Part shown: piece by piece, positions 10,691-21,370 of the stretch
Layout: each line of letters begins with the position of its first letter
Numbering within the stretch: position 1 is the first letter of the stretch
NCBI GenBank assembly: GCA_032718565.1
Contig: JAVGVS010000012.1
Coordinates: forward strand, 62,001-126,000
DNA length: 64,000 bases
Reading direction: 5' to 3'
DNA from: Distichodus sexfasciatus
Lineage: Eukaryota; Chordata; Actinopteri; Characiformes; Distichodontidae
Position numbers and translations under genes: made by a program
The notes under the pieces: generated by a model
Told to the model about the DNA's origin: nothing
The model's database searches: none
The model's input: the letters and a program-made list of their open reading frames with translations, nothing else

Positions 10691-11009
10691 ATAAAACAAA
10701 TACACTAAACATTATGACGTTCCAGGGGGGTCATAACATTTCAGTTAAAATAAATGCCCAGCTCAGCTACAGTGGCAGTAGCAATTGCTCCAACTCCCAG
10801 GGTCACGCGCTGCCTCCCAGAGGCAGCCGGATCCTGCATCTGTCTTTCTCTGCTCTCTCTAATTAAGCAATTATTTTGAGTTAACACTATTAAAATTGAA
10901 TACACGGTAGGGGAAGAAAAAAGATGAAAGTGTACCACATATTAACTGTGTACATTCCCCCGACAACTCTAGTCAACAGAATAATTAGCTATCTCCCCTC
11001 AGGGCGAAG
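10691..11009. other. Spacer with no recognised feature
   Basis: Ordinary DNA between the transposase relic and the unique island that follows. A cytosine/guanine-rich patch lies at about 10795-10835. I see no gene or repeat. Confidence 0.35.
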
Positions 11010-11420
11010 GAAAACCTGTTTTTAATTGGAACCCAGTGGGGACTTTACTCGATTAAATACATCTTTCAGCAACAATAAAAACACACATTACGATATGTTT
11101 GCATTGCCACCGCATTTATTTATATCCGATCTGCCGAGCGCACTCTCTCCTTCCCCACACGTTCTGCATGATAACTGTCACTAAAACCACGCCATTTTTT
11201 CCCCAACTTAAGCTTTTTGTATAATAGACCTGCGTGTGACAAAGGGATCACATCAAATTGGGGGCAGATGCCCTTTTCCCAATTTGTGAGATAGACCTTT
11301 GGGGTTCTTAGATGGCCAATTAGCCTGCGTTCTGACAGTCTTTTTTTTCTCTCCTGCTGCTATTAAAAGCGGAATCTGCTGGTCCGAAGAGGTATACAGT
11401 ATAGCCACGCAGCGCTGCGG
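11010..11420. promoter_or_regulatory. Unique island, candidate conserved non-coding element
   Basis: Contains TTTTTAATTGG near 11020, GACAAAGGGATCA (a SOX/TCF-like core) from 11238, CAATTTGTGAG near 11280 and CCAATTAG at 11316-11323. No simple repeats apart from a T run at 11341. The density of homeodomain-type cores in non-repetitive DNA is what developmental enhancers show; the assignment is inference. Confidence 0.35.
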
Positions 11421-12289
11421 TGTTTGTGTAGGCTTTGTAAGGGCGGTGGGCTGATGCAGCTGGATTTACAGGAAGACTGAGACTAGGACCGCCTCCTCTC
11501 CTCTTTGTTTTAACCTGTGAGCCTCTGGGTCCGGGACCATGGAATTTTCGTGAAGGCCGCGAGCACAGTTTTCTCGTCAATCTTGTCTCAGCCTCTGTTT
11601 TCACCCCGCCCTCTACTTTCCACCGGACACCCCACTGTGGTTCATTTAACCCAGGACGCGTCCGGCCCCCCCTCCTCACCACGGCCTATAGAAGTGCCCG
11701 GTAAAGGGATTAAGCCGAACAGTATGAAAATAAATCGACGCCGTTGCATTCGGTTATGGTAAGAGTTCTGCCATGCTGCAAATCTCAGGCCTGCCTAAAT
11801 GGAGAACAGGTCATTCTCTCTCTCTCTCTCTCTCTTTTATTCCACCCTTGCCATCTTTGCTGACGCTGGATAACTCTCTCTATGTCTCCTCTGCTCTTTT
11901 CTTGGATATATCATGACATCACGTGTCTACTTGAGCAGGAACGGAGGATGGAGGTTGGGTAGTTGTGACACACAACCTGAATCTGTCTTACTGCAGCGTG
12001 GAGGAGAAAACGTCTACACAACCCCAAGCAAAAAAGATTCAATTAAATTACTATGGAAAGGTTCTACATTGAGAACAGCCCCCAAAAAAGGGGATGAAAA
12101 ATCTGCTTTTGTTTATTTTCGAATTCCTAAATGTATAAAAACCCCATCAGCTTCATATATACTGTATATCGTGCTCCAAAAAATCATAATGAGAGTTATT
12201 TATAAATAAAATATATTCACTTATACGGTTCTAACTGAAGTGAGGATATAAACAGGCAAACACAGCACATTAAAAATAAAAGCAACTTT
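11421..12289. other. Unique DNA with a (TC)n run
   Basis: (TC)n at 11814-11835. A 120-codon minus frame (11320-11682) and an 81-codon plus frame overlap each other and carry no recognisable domain. 11900-12290 is AT-leaning without repeats. No gene is supported. Confidence 0.4.
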
Positions 12290-12730
12290 TTTTTCTGGGC
12301 GGTATGATTTGTGGAGATTAATTTGCGGCGTTAAAGCCATAAGCAATTATTTCTTGCAATACTCCTTACCATTTTTCTAATTAATTCACTGGAAAATATA
12401 TTCTAGAAATGCACTCCTGCCTTCAGTTAGCTTACCAAAGATAATTACAAATTTAACAGCCTTGCTCATTTGCTCATATCTGCATAAATCAACATACGGT
12501 TTTGATCTTCCGACTCTAATGCTGAATATATTTTAATTCATTACTCCGGAATTAACTTTCCTTAATAAATAATTAGCATGCGGAAGACACTTGCAAACTT
12601 TCTTTTGCTAATTGCACCTAAAGGATAAAAGGGCAAAAAATACGAAGCAGCAAATTCGCAAATTCTGTGACGTGCTAAACTCTTTGGTCCGAGTCCGTTT
12701 CCAACCCCAGTGAGAAAAAATGTATAATAC
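12290..12730. promoter_or_regulatory. TAAT-dense unique island, candidate enhancer
   Basis: Nine or more homeodomain-type cores in about 320 bases: GATTAATTTG (12316), GCAATTATTT (12342), CTAATTAATTC (12377), GATAATTAC (12441), CTAATGC, TTAATTCATTA (12532), AATTAACT, AATAATTAGCATG (12568) and GCTAATTGCACC (12607). The sequence is otherwise free of simple repeats. This is the best motif cluster in the window, but AT-rich DNA yields TAAT by chance, so conservation is the needed test. Confidence 0.4.
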
Positions 12731-13229
12731 GTTAAAATATATATCTATACGCCCCATTATTCGCGTCAGTTTTGCATGTTAAAAAGTCACAGGACCGTAC
12801 GGTCTTTATCACAGCGCAGCAGAAGCGCCGGCATTATGTAAAACAATGGATTATGTTAAAGGTGTGTATGAATACTGCAGCAGGGGAGGAACGCTATATA
12901 AGGCCGTCTGTTTGTCTCTCCATACATCCATCCATCATGCCTTCTATAGGTATATCAGCCCCTCGCTCAGGCAAGCAATGGGGCAGTTGGAGGAGGAGGA
13001 GGAGGAGTGGGGGGGGAAACAAATTTAGCCTACCAAAAACATATCGACATTGGCATGACTTAAAGGGGGTTCCACCCGTTCCCCACCACCCCCCAACTTC
13101 TTCCCCCAGCCGAGGCAAGCCGAGCCGAAACGGCGGCGGCGGCGGCGGTGGCGGCGGCAGAGGGAAGATAAATGCGTCTGTCCTTTTTTCAGGTGCTGCC
13201 GAAAATCTCCCCATCGCACATTTATCTTA
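12731..13229. other. Unique DNA with (GGA)n and (GGC)n runs
   Basis: (GGA)n then poly-G at 12988-13016 and (GGC)n at 13130-13158. The frames 12772-13230 (+) and 12894-13214 (-) owe their Gly or Pro runs to these triplets. I see no start context, splice signal or domain that would make either a gene. Confidence 0.5.
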
Positions 13230-13520
13230 ATAAGAGGGGCGCGGTGACAGGGGCCCGGCTATTACATGCAGCCTCACCTGCGCACTTTTTAATCCTCAAA
13301 ATGCATTAAAATCAGATGGCCCGCCACTTCACATTTTCGCGTAATCGTGATTCAGCCCCTAATTTGCAGACTCAAACGCTTGCCCCCCTCTCCATCTGTT
13401 GTTTGTTTGTGCATCGGTAAAGTGGTCTGTTAAAGCTTCACCTAAACGTCACCCTCCCTGTTCCGCCTCCATCAAAAAGCCTTAGGGTTAAAAATAACAA
13501 CAACAACAAGAGTCCTCGTC
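13230..13520. promoter_or_regulatory. Unique island, candidate conserved non-coding element
   Basis: Balanced, repeat-poor DNA with TTAATAAGAGG (13227), GCATTAAAATCAGATGG (13303), CGTAATCGTGATTCAG (13340) and CCTAATTTGCAG (13356). The spacing of A/T cores in GC-balanced sequence resembles vertebrate non-coding elements. An (AAC)n run at 13496-13509 closes it. Inference only. Confidence 0.3.
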
Positions 13521-14120
13521 TCCAAACACGAGCAAACCGCTATGAGCCACTAATAGACAAAACAAAGTTTTTTACTCCAAAGTGTTTGGTGCTTAAAACG
13601 ATTTGTTTCCCCCCAGGTCTACACGCCGGATACCCCGGGGGACAGCAAGCTACTTTTTACCCCCTTCTAAAAGATGAAATATTCCTAAGCTCCCTCCCTC
13701 GCTTTCAGCCAGGAATTGCATCGGAAGGGAAAAAGATGCACATATTACTAAGCCTCCCTATCTTTCTCGGCACTGCCCTAAGGGCTAAAGGAAGAGGTAG
13801 GAGTGAGAGGAAGGAGGAGGGAGGGAGGAGGGAGAGAGAGATAGCAGACACCAGGAGTATGATTTAGAGTGGCCATCCTCACTCCTCAACCTCCAAACAT
13901 GGAGACTATCAAGCCCCACTGCCTCACTGCCCACTGCATCACACACACACACTCAGGCTCACTTGCAAATTCAGATTTTCTTTTCAACCAGAACAGAAGT
14001 TATCGCCCCGACACTCCTGCCTACCAACTTATTTTTCTTTTTGTGGAAAAAAACTCTCAGTCCGCTTGGAAAATAATAAACACACGTGAACAATTTACAT
14101 TTATGACTTGGAGCAGCCCT
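13521..14120. other. Unique DNA and a purine patch
   Basis: 13521-13790 and 13870-14120 look unique. 13793-13850 is a pure purine stretch with GGAGGGAGGG runs that could form a quadruplex. The 93-codon frame across 13586-13867 has no recognisable domain. Confidence 0.4.
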
Positions 14121-14479
14121 GTGAGAGAGGGACTAGAGATGAGAGAGGGAGAGACAGAAAAGGAAAAAGAGAGAGAGAGAGACAGAGAGACAGGAGAGAT
14201 GAGAGGCAGAAGGAGAGAGGCAGAGAGGGAGAGAAACAATGAAGGATACAGAGAGAAAAAAGAAATGGACAGAGAGGGAGAGAGAGACAGAGACAGAGAG
14301 GCAGAAGGAGACAGAAAGAGAGAGTGAAACATATGGAGATACAGAGAGAAAACAAGAGTAACTTTGCATTTTGATTATTCAGAGAGAGCGAGAGAACAAC
14401 AGAGTGAGCGAGACGGCAAAACAATGAGAGACAGAAAGAGAGGCAGAAGGGGAGAGAGTGAGAGAGAAATGATAGAGAG

Positions 14480-14537
<58 letters not shown>

Positions 14538-14582
14538 GATAGAGGTGAGAGATAGAGAAATGATAGAGAGAACAAGAGAGAG

Positions 14583-14624
<42 letters not shown>

Positions 14625-14851
14625 AGAGAGAAAGAGAATGAGAGAGGTGTGTGTGGAGAGAGAGAGAGAGAGAGAGAGAGACAGAAAGAGAGAAATAGAA
14701 ATGAGGGTGGGGGTGTGTGTGGGAGGAGAGAGAGGGAGAGAGAGAAAGAGAAAGAGAGCGAAAGGAGTAAAAAAAGAAAGAGGAAAGAGAAATGAGAGAG
14801 AGTGTGTGTGTGTGTGTGGGAGAGAGAGAGAGAGAAAGAGAATGAGAGACA

Positions 14852-14883
<32 letters not shown>

Positions 14884-15009
14884 GAAAGAGAGAGAGAGTA
14901 AGACAGAAAGAGAAATGAGAGAGAGAGTGTGTGTGTGTGTGAGTGAGAGAGAGAGGAAAGAGAGAGAGAGAGGGAGAGAGAGAGAGAGAGAGAGAGAAAG
15001 AATGAGAGA

Positions 15010-15061
<52 letters not shown>

Positions 15062-15148
15062 ATGAGAGACAGTGTGTGTGTGTGTGGGAGAGAGAGAGGG
15101 AGAGAGGGAAGAGAGAGAGAGATGGATGAAAGAGAAATGATAGAGAGA

Positions 15149-15198
<50 letters not shown>

Positions 15199-15219
15199 CG
15201 GAAAGAGAAATGAGAGACA

Positions 15220-15251
<32 letters not shown>

Positions 15252-15560
15252 GAAAGAGAGAGAGAGTAAGACAGAAAGAGAAATGATAGAGAGAGTGTAA
15301 GACAGAGAGGGAGAGGGAAAGAGAGAGAGAAAGAGAAATGAGAGACAGTGTGTGTGTGAGTGAGAGAGAGAGAGAGAGAGAGTAAGACAGAAAGAGAAAT
15401 GATAGAGAGAGTGTGAGACAGAGAGGGAGAGGGAGATCTAAATGAGCATCTTGGTTATTGTGGTAGCTCTCTTTACACCCATGTGTGTGTTTGTAAAATA
15501 AAAAGATGGACAGATAAAGAGAGGTGAGAATAGAGAGAAAGTGAGAAATGCATAACGTGT
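14121..15560. repeat. (GA)n / (GT)n satellite-like purine tract
   Basis: About 1.4 kb of + strand purine built from (GA)n, GAGAGACAGA and GAAAGAGAAATGAGAGA words. From 14640 to 15370 it becomes a higher-order pattern in which a (GA)n block, then GAAATGAGAGACAGTGTGTGTGTGTG, recurs several times, so this is a compound array that has spread by local duplication. Glu/Arg frames on + and Ser/Leu frames on - are artefacts. Confidence 0.95.
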
Positions 15561-16090
15561 TTCCCTTTTTAAATTTTTATTTGGAATAAGTACTCGGACC
15601 ATAAACATTACGTGAGTGATTTACATTTACCACTTGGAGCAGCTTAGGCCCGTTTGTTTTAGAAATTGCAACCAGCTGTAAACATCAGCTCTCTGGCTCT
15701 CGCGTCTAGGAGGGAGTCGGCAGTCGCCCTGGCAGCAGCAGCAGCATCCACAGGCCTCTGTACAGATGTGCATCCATCAGCGATGATAAATCAGCATTAA
15801 TGCACTTCTGATACACTACACCACCTCCTCATCCGCCATGTTTAAACCCAGCCATTCCAAACTAATCACCACCACCGAGATGAAGGAGACACAGAGACAT
15901 TATCTACATGTGATTTGAACATAGAGACAAAAAGAGAGAGAGTTTGCGAATGAGTAGAGAGACGGAAAGAGAGAGATTCAGGCTACATTTTAATGGAGTG
16001 TAACTTTTACAGTGGTGTGTGTGTGAGTGTGTATGCAAGAGAGAAACGGAGGGGGTGAGGGCGGTGGCTCAGTGACTCAGATTACACGTT
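15561..16090. other. Unique segment between purine arrays
   Basis: Balanced DNA with a (GCA)n run at 15731-15745 and no frame worth calling. 15560-15640 and 14050-14115 share the words ATTTACATTTAYNACTTGGAGCAGC, so the repeat array seems bracketed by a short direct repeat. (GT)n at 16014-16032. Confidence 0.45.
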
Positions 16091-16093
16091 AGG

Positions 16094-16095
16094 GA

Positions 16096-16131
<36 letters not shown>

Positions 16132-16147
16132 ATGAAAGAAAGAAAGG
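16094..16147. repeat. (GAAA)n tetranucleotide array
   Basis: A run of about 13 GAAA units with one interruption (GAAT) near 16132. It is followed by GT-rich DNA at 16190-16262. Confidence 0.95.
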
Positions 16148-16289
16148 GATGGGGAGATGAGCATCTTGAATATGACTTTTGGGATGGGGAAGTGAGGTGT
16201 GCACGTGTGTGTGTGTATGTGGGTTCGAGTAAAGGTGTGTGTGAATGTGTGTTTGTGTGTTCAAGGTACAGTACCCTTTTATTAAAGGA

Positions 16290-16400
16290 GGCGAGAGTGA
16301 GAAAGAGAGAGAGAGAGAGAGAGATCTGGTTACCTGCAGCGGTACACAGCCATGTGTTTCTCATAAAAAGCCAATCACATTCATTCTGTACAGTGAGATG

Positions 16401-16432
<32 letters not shown>

Positions 16433-16459
16433 GAGAGACAGACAGACAGACAAACAGAC

Positions 16460-16496
<37 letters not shown>

Positions 16497-16580
16497 GACA
16501 GACAGACAGACAGAAACAGACAGACAGAGAGAGGCAGAGAGAGAGAGACGGGGAGAGAGAGAGAGAGAGAGAGAGAGAGC
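16290..16580. repeat. (GA)n and (GACA)n array with a unique insert
   Basis: (GA)n at 16300-16325, unique DNA to 16398, then alternating (GA)n and (GACA)n to about 16580. The 189-codon frame at 16132-16701 derives its Arg/Glu/Thr/Asp repeats from these units. Confidence 0.93.
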
Positions 16581-17095
16581 TCAAGACTCTTTGATATTGG
16601 GCAAACAGCCTCCCATAATCAATAAGTCAAGCCATCAGAGCTCCACGCAGCGACGCCCCCCGGCACAACCCACAACACACACACTCTCTCTTGCAGTGTA
16701 AGCGTAGCTCTGACCAAAAAAGAATTAGAACATGTTAAATCAAGTGATTCTCTTTTTAAAGGGCTGACGCCGGGCACACTTTGAGGGGAGTGTGTGTTTG
16801 TGTGTGTGTGTGTTGGGGTTGTCGAGCGCTGTTAAAATATTTACATGTGGAATTAGGCTCCGTCTGGTCACACAAACAAAATCAACAGGACAGCGTGAAG
16901 ACAAACTCTCACACAACTCAAATCCTTCACAAAGACATCTAGAGCATGTGAAACTAACACAGCACAGTGGAGCGAGAGGGAGAGGGAGAGGACCTGTCAT
17001 GTGTGTGTGTGTGTGTGTGTGTGCGTTTGGAAGCGGGAGCAGCTTTTTAGGACGTTGTGAAGACCTGATTGTCCCCTTTAAAAGAAAACTCTGTG
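16581..17095. other. Unique DNA with two (GT)n arrays
   Basis: (GT)n at 16789-16813 and 17000-17023. Between them the DNA is ordinary and shows no repeat. Nothing supports a gene. Confidence 0.45.
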
Positions 17096-17099
17096 ACTG

Positions 17100-17584
17100 T
17101 TCACAGAGAGAGAGAGATACAGACAGAAGGCAAGTGAAAGAGAGGGAGGAGTGAGAAGAAGTGAGAGAAAGATTGGGGAAGGGACAGGGAGGGAGAACGG
17201 GAGAAAGAGAGACAGAGGGAGGGAGAGAGACAGAGGAGAGGTAGAGAGGGAGAAAGTGGAGAGAGACAGAAAGAAAGAGGGAGAAAAAAGGGAGAGAGAG
17301 AGAGGGGGGAGAAGGAGGGGAGAGACTGACAGAGAAAGAGGGCAGCGAGTACGAGAGGGAGAAAAAAAGAAAGGAGAGATAGATTGGGAGATAGAGAGAG
17401 AAGGTAAGAGAAAGAGAGGGAGGAGGGAGAGGCAAAGAGAAAGAGAAGAAAGGGGAAAGAAAGAATGAAAGGGGGTGCAGAAAGGGGAGGCAATAAGAAA
17501 GAGGGAGAGAATGGGGAGTGAGCGCAAAGGAGGGAGAGAAAGAATGAGAGAGAGAGTGGAGAAAGAGTGGAAAGAGAGGGAGGG

Positions 17585-17624
<40 letters not shown>

Positions 17625-17735
17625 GGAAAGAAAGACAGAGAGAGAACAAAAGAGGCAAGGGAAACAGAAAAAGAGAGAAGGAGATAAAGGGAGGAAGAGA
17701 GAGAAGGAGGAGAGGAGTGTAAGGAGTAGTGATAA
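17100..17735. repeat. Purine-only tract, irregular
   Basis: About 635 bases of + strand almost free of pyrimidines, made of GAGGGAGA, GAAAGAGA and GGGAGAAAG words without one fixed period. The 343-codon minus frame 16740-17771, rich in Ser/Leu/Pro, is the longest in the window but is only this tract read on its pyrimidine strand. Confidence 0.93.
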
Positions 17736-17749
17736 GGTGAGGTGAGTAA

Positions 17750-18160
17750 TGAGCCTGTTTAATTCCTGCACTGTTACTAGCGTTTAGCAGCAGCCTTAGC
17801 GTGCTAAGTGCAGTGATCTATACGAGCTCACCTAACGCAACCTGAGCTCCCGGATCGAACGCTGGCAATTAAGATGTCAAAACGCCGGGCTAATTGCATC
17901 GGCGCTCATCAGCGGCACGGCGGATCGGGGGGGTAGCAGGGGGGCTTCAAACACACACTTACACCTCAGCGTAAAGTCAATCTCTCATTATGTGAGGCTT
18001 TAATTAACCACACAATAATCCAGCCAGGATCCGAGCCTGCTGCTTAGCTACCATCAACTCCTGCACCGGTCTGGATCCTCTAAACGCAGTGTAATATTCA
18101 CATGTAGCACTTTACAACAACAACACGCTTACAGAGGCTTAGGAACGATGTAGAAGCTGC
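17750..18160. promoter_or_regulatory. Unique island between purine tracts, candidate regulatory element
   Basis: GC-balanced single-copy DNA isolated between two purine arrays, with GCAATTAAG (17865-17873) and CTAATTGCATC (17890-17900), related TAATTGC/GCAATTA cores in opposite orientation about 25 bases apart, plus TTTAATTAACC near 18000. Such paired cores can bind homeodomain dimers. Regulatory role is inferred. Confidence 0.33.
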
Positions 18161-18279
18161 TACTGCTAATGGAGCTGTAGACAGTTGTACATCATTAACA
18201 AGCAGTGATAAGTTGTAACATCGTCACACACTGATGCAGGATCACTATCTGGCAAGATCTCACCTTGTCGGATGCTAGA

Positions 18280-18369
18280 AGCAGAGAGGGACGAGAGGGG
18301 AGAGAGAGACACGGAGAGAGAGGTGGAAAGAGAAAGAGGAGCGACAGACAGAAAGAGAAGGGAGGCAGA

Positions 18370-18404
<35 letters not shown>

Positions 18405-18960
18405 ACAATGGGAGAGATAGGGAGAAAGGAAGCGAGAAGAAGTGAGTGCGAAAGGACAGAGAAAAGAAGAAAGAAACATATTTATAGAGAGAGAGTGAGC
18501 AAGCGAGACAGAAATGGGGAGAGAGGGAGAGAAAGAAGGGAGATAGAGGGAGAAAGACAGGCGGGGGAAAGAGAGAGGAGTAGAGAGGGAGAGAAAGAAA
18601 TAGGGGAGAAAGGGAAAGAGGGGGAGAAAGAGAGAGAAAGAGGGAGTGAAAGAGAGAGACAGGGGTAGGAAGAGACAAAGGGGGAAAAGAGAGAAAGAGG
18701 ACAGTGAAAGAGAAAGACAGAGCGAGTGAAAGAGAGAGAAAGAGAGAGTGAAAGAGAAAGAAAGAGGGAGTAAAAGAGAGAGAAAGCAGGCTATATGAGA
18801 GAAAATGGGGAAGAAAGAGAGAGAGAAAGAGGGAGTGAAAGAGAGAACGCGTGGGAAGAAAGAGAGAGAAAGAGGGAGTGAAAGAGAGAGAGAGGGAAGG
18901 GAAGAAAGAGAGAGTGAGTGTGAAAGTGAGAGAGAGACAGCACAGGAAGGAAGAGAGTGT
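18280..18960. repeat. Purine-rich tract with GAAAGAGAGAGTGAAAGAG units
   Basis: Third large + strand purine tract. From 18620 to 18900 it becomes a loose tandem repeat of GAAAGAGGGAGTGAAAGAGA. Frames across it (18166-18678 minus, 18408-18668 plus) are artefacts of composition. Confidence 0.92.
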
Positions 18961-19439
18961 GTTTTACACTTTACAATACGGCACCCTTTTACCAGATATA
19001 ACTTAGTAACTCATCAGTAACTGGGGTAAAATGGCATGAAACATCAGGATGGACGCAGGAGTCATCAACTCAGACAGTCAGGAGACACGTAACAACGTCT
19101 GATATCGCATCCCAAAATCTAAACCAGCTGATGAGAAGAACACTGCCACTCGGCCTACTGGTCTTTTAATGGTAACAGCATGTTAACAAAGAGCTTATGA
19201 AGTTTACACTTTAACATTCTGCCTGAGACGAGGGGACGAGATGAGCTGAGCACCTAGCAGGATCTGGGATCTCGCCAAATAGTAACACTACACGTATGAC
19301 AACTGTTAGAGACTTGATTATCATTGTTTACGAATTAAAAACAGGATTATCCATCATTTATTACCCTTCTTCTCTTGGCGCTTCACAAACTTTTTCTTTA
19401 ACTAGCACCCACACTGAATAATCAACATACATTTAATAA
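18961..19439. other. Unique spacer, nothing recognised
   Basis: Ordinary DNA between the purine tract and the decayed tandem array. No frame, SINE word or simple repeat stands out. Confidence 0.4.
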
Positions 19440-20790
19440 TCAACCTATAATAATCAAACCTTTAGAACGCAGTATTAGCACTCCTGTCATAGATGCTAAT
19501 TTGACTAACAATGAATAAAAATGCACAGAGATGGCACTAGCCACAGCACTAGTCTTCTAACCACACTGCTAATAAGGCTAATAATGAATAAAAATGCACA
19601 GAGGTGCTCTTATCAATCTTGCCTCAGATGCTAATAATAATAAAAATCTATGGAAATGACATTTTCACTTCCGCTGCTAATAGAGTTAATATTGAACAAA
19701 AATGCAAGAGGACAGCATTAGCACGCTAGTAACAAATGCAAAAACAGCTAATAATGAGAAGAAAATCTATGGCAGTGCCATTATCACTCTGGACACAGAT
19801 GCACAACTAATAATTAATAAAAATGCAAGCCTCATTCGCCAACCGAAGAAGAAATTTGTGCTGAAAATCCACTTACACAGTTTTCACAAAGATTCAGACA
19901 TTCACCAATGTTTTCTTATTTGAGATTTGAACTTAGGTAAGCACTTTAACAGAAATTTGTTTAGTTGGATTTTATTCAACTCTACAGTTGTATAATATGA
20001 TGCTATTTCTTTCTTAAGAACATATTTATGGAAAAAATATATATATATATTGTTGAATGAGGCTCATTATTAGCACGCAAGCAACATATAGTAATACAGC
20101 TAATGACGTATATGAAAAGTAATGAAACAATATTAGAATTCTAGCCACAAATCAGCTAATAATGAAAAATTACCACTATAACTCTAGCCTCAGATTCGAA
20201 TACGGCTAAAAACAAGTAAACGATTGAGAAGACAATATTAGCAGTATAGGCTACATCTAATAACAAAATAACATTTATGGACACTATTAACACTATCATC
20301 TCTCTCGCATCAGATGCTAATAAATTTAATCATTGTTTCAAGTAAAAAAAAACAATGTTAGCCAACTCAACACAAACGCTAATACAGCTAACACATGAAT
20401 AAAAACTGAAGACAATAGTTATCACTCTAGCCAAAGATGCTAATATGGCTAACAAATGAATAAAAACTTATGAAAACAATATCAACACCTCAAATGTTAA
20501 TAATAAGAATAAATCTATGGAGGTGCCATTTTTACGCTAGCTTCAGGTGCTAATATGGTCAACAAATGAATAAAAACTTTATACAACACAGGCACTCCAG
20601 CCTTAGATAATACAATCATGATACAAAATCAATGGAGTCTCCATTTCCAGCTCTAGCCTCAAAAGCTAATACAACTAACAAGTGAATCAAACCCTAAGAT
20701 GATAATAGCACTCTAGCCCCAGATGCTATTACACCAAATAATAAACAAACGTGGAGAATAACTTCATCTTGCACTCATTAGCGTGTGTCT
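19440..20790. repeat. Decayed tandem array, unit about 65 bp
   Basis: A degenerate unit reading roughly CTCTAGCCTCAGATGCTAA, TACAGCTAACAAATGAATAA, AAACTTATGGAGACAATATT, AGCA recurs along the whole interval. The words GATGCTAAT, GCTAACAAATGAATAAAAAC, ATCTATGG and GCACTCTAGCC appear many times in the same order, for example from 19491, 19567, 19627, 19672, 20327, 20389, 20438, 20548 and 20721. Divergence between units is high and spacing varies, so the array is old. A 237-bp inverted-repeat element interrupts it at 19828-20064. It does not match a repeat I know. Confidence 0.8.
19828..20064. mobile_element. 237-bp inverted-repeat element in the tandem array
   Basis: Left end AGCCTCATTCGCCAA and right end TTGTTGAATGAGGCT form an inverted repeat matching at 13 of 15 positions. 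The interior (ACAGTTTTCACAAAGATTCAG, TTCTTAAGAAC near 20013) is unlike the surrounding units, which resume on both sides. The size and ends fit a MITE. No clear target duplication can be seen. Confidence 0.65.
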
Positions 20791-20959
20791 ACAACGTGCC
20801 TGAATCTTCATGTACAACTCAAATGCTTCAACACACTGTGTTACATGTGTGACTGTCATTTGGTTATTTCCTGTTTATCAATTTCCGGAACTTTCCTGTC
20901 AGAAAAGCTCAAACAGGACCAAGACAGTCTGTAGCAACAGAAGTGATCTTTGGAACAAA
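20791..20959. other. Short unique spacer
   Basis: No recognisable feature. Confidence 0.3.
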
Positions 20960-21370
20960 CCCTTCTGTTTTTTTCCCTATGGCCCAGCGACTCCGATTTC
21001 CCGATAAAAGCAGAGCAACTTGTGCCTAAAAGTTAATGCCGCTGTTGGAATGCTAATGGCTGGGGATTTTTTGGCGGCAAAATGTCCCTCCGCCCCTCTA
21101 GACGACAAGAGGCGAGCGTTCTTTTGGAGGGTTTGAGTTACGGAGACGCGGTCGCGCATCGCCGGCCCTCTAATCCGCCAGGAACAAAGAGACTTATTCC
21201 TAAGGCTCCGGGAGATGAATAAATTAAACTGCGAGGCGGGGAAAAAAGGGCGGAGAGGGAAGAGAGGAGAGCAAGGCGAAAGCGGTGCGGAATTACTTTC
21301 CACGAGGAGCCGGGATCCAACTAACACAGTAATCGCCCCTCAAATATCAAGCCCTGTATCCCCACCTGGC
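20960..21370. promoter_or_regulatory. Unique island, candidate conserved non-coding element
   Basis: GC-balanced, repeat-poor DNA with GTTAATGCCGCTG, TGCTAATGGCTGGGG and GATGAATAAATTAAACTGCG. The frames on both strands (for example 20977-21327 minus) overlap each other and lack domains. It is followed by a (TC)n run at 21381-21402 ending in CTGCAG, which mimics a 3' splice site. Confidence 0.3.

Noticed and set aside
14121..15560. CRISPR-like or coding repeat
   Set aside because: Regular units are simple (GA)n/(GT)n DNA without unique spacers; the window is eukaryotic in character.
16740..17771. 343-codon open frame on the - strand, the longest in the window
   Set aside because: Purine tract read on its pyrimidine strand; low complexity, no domain.
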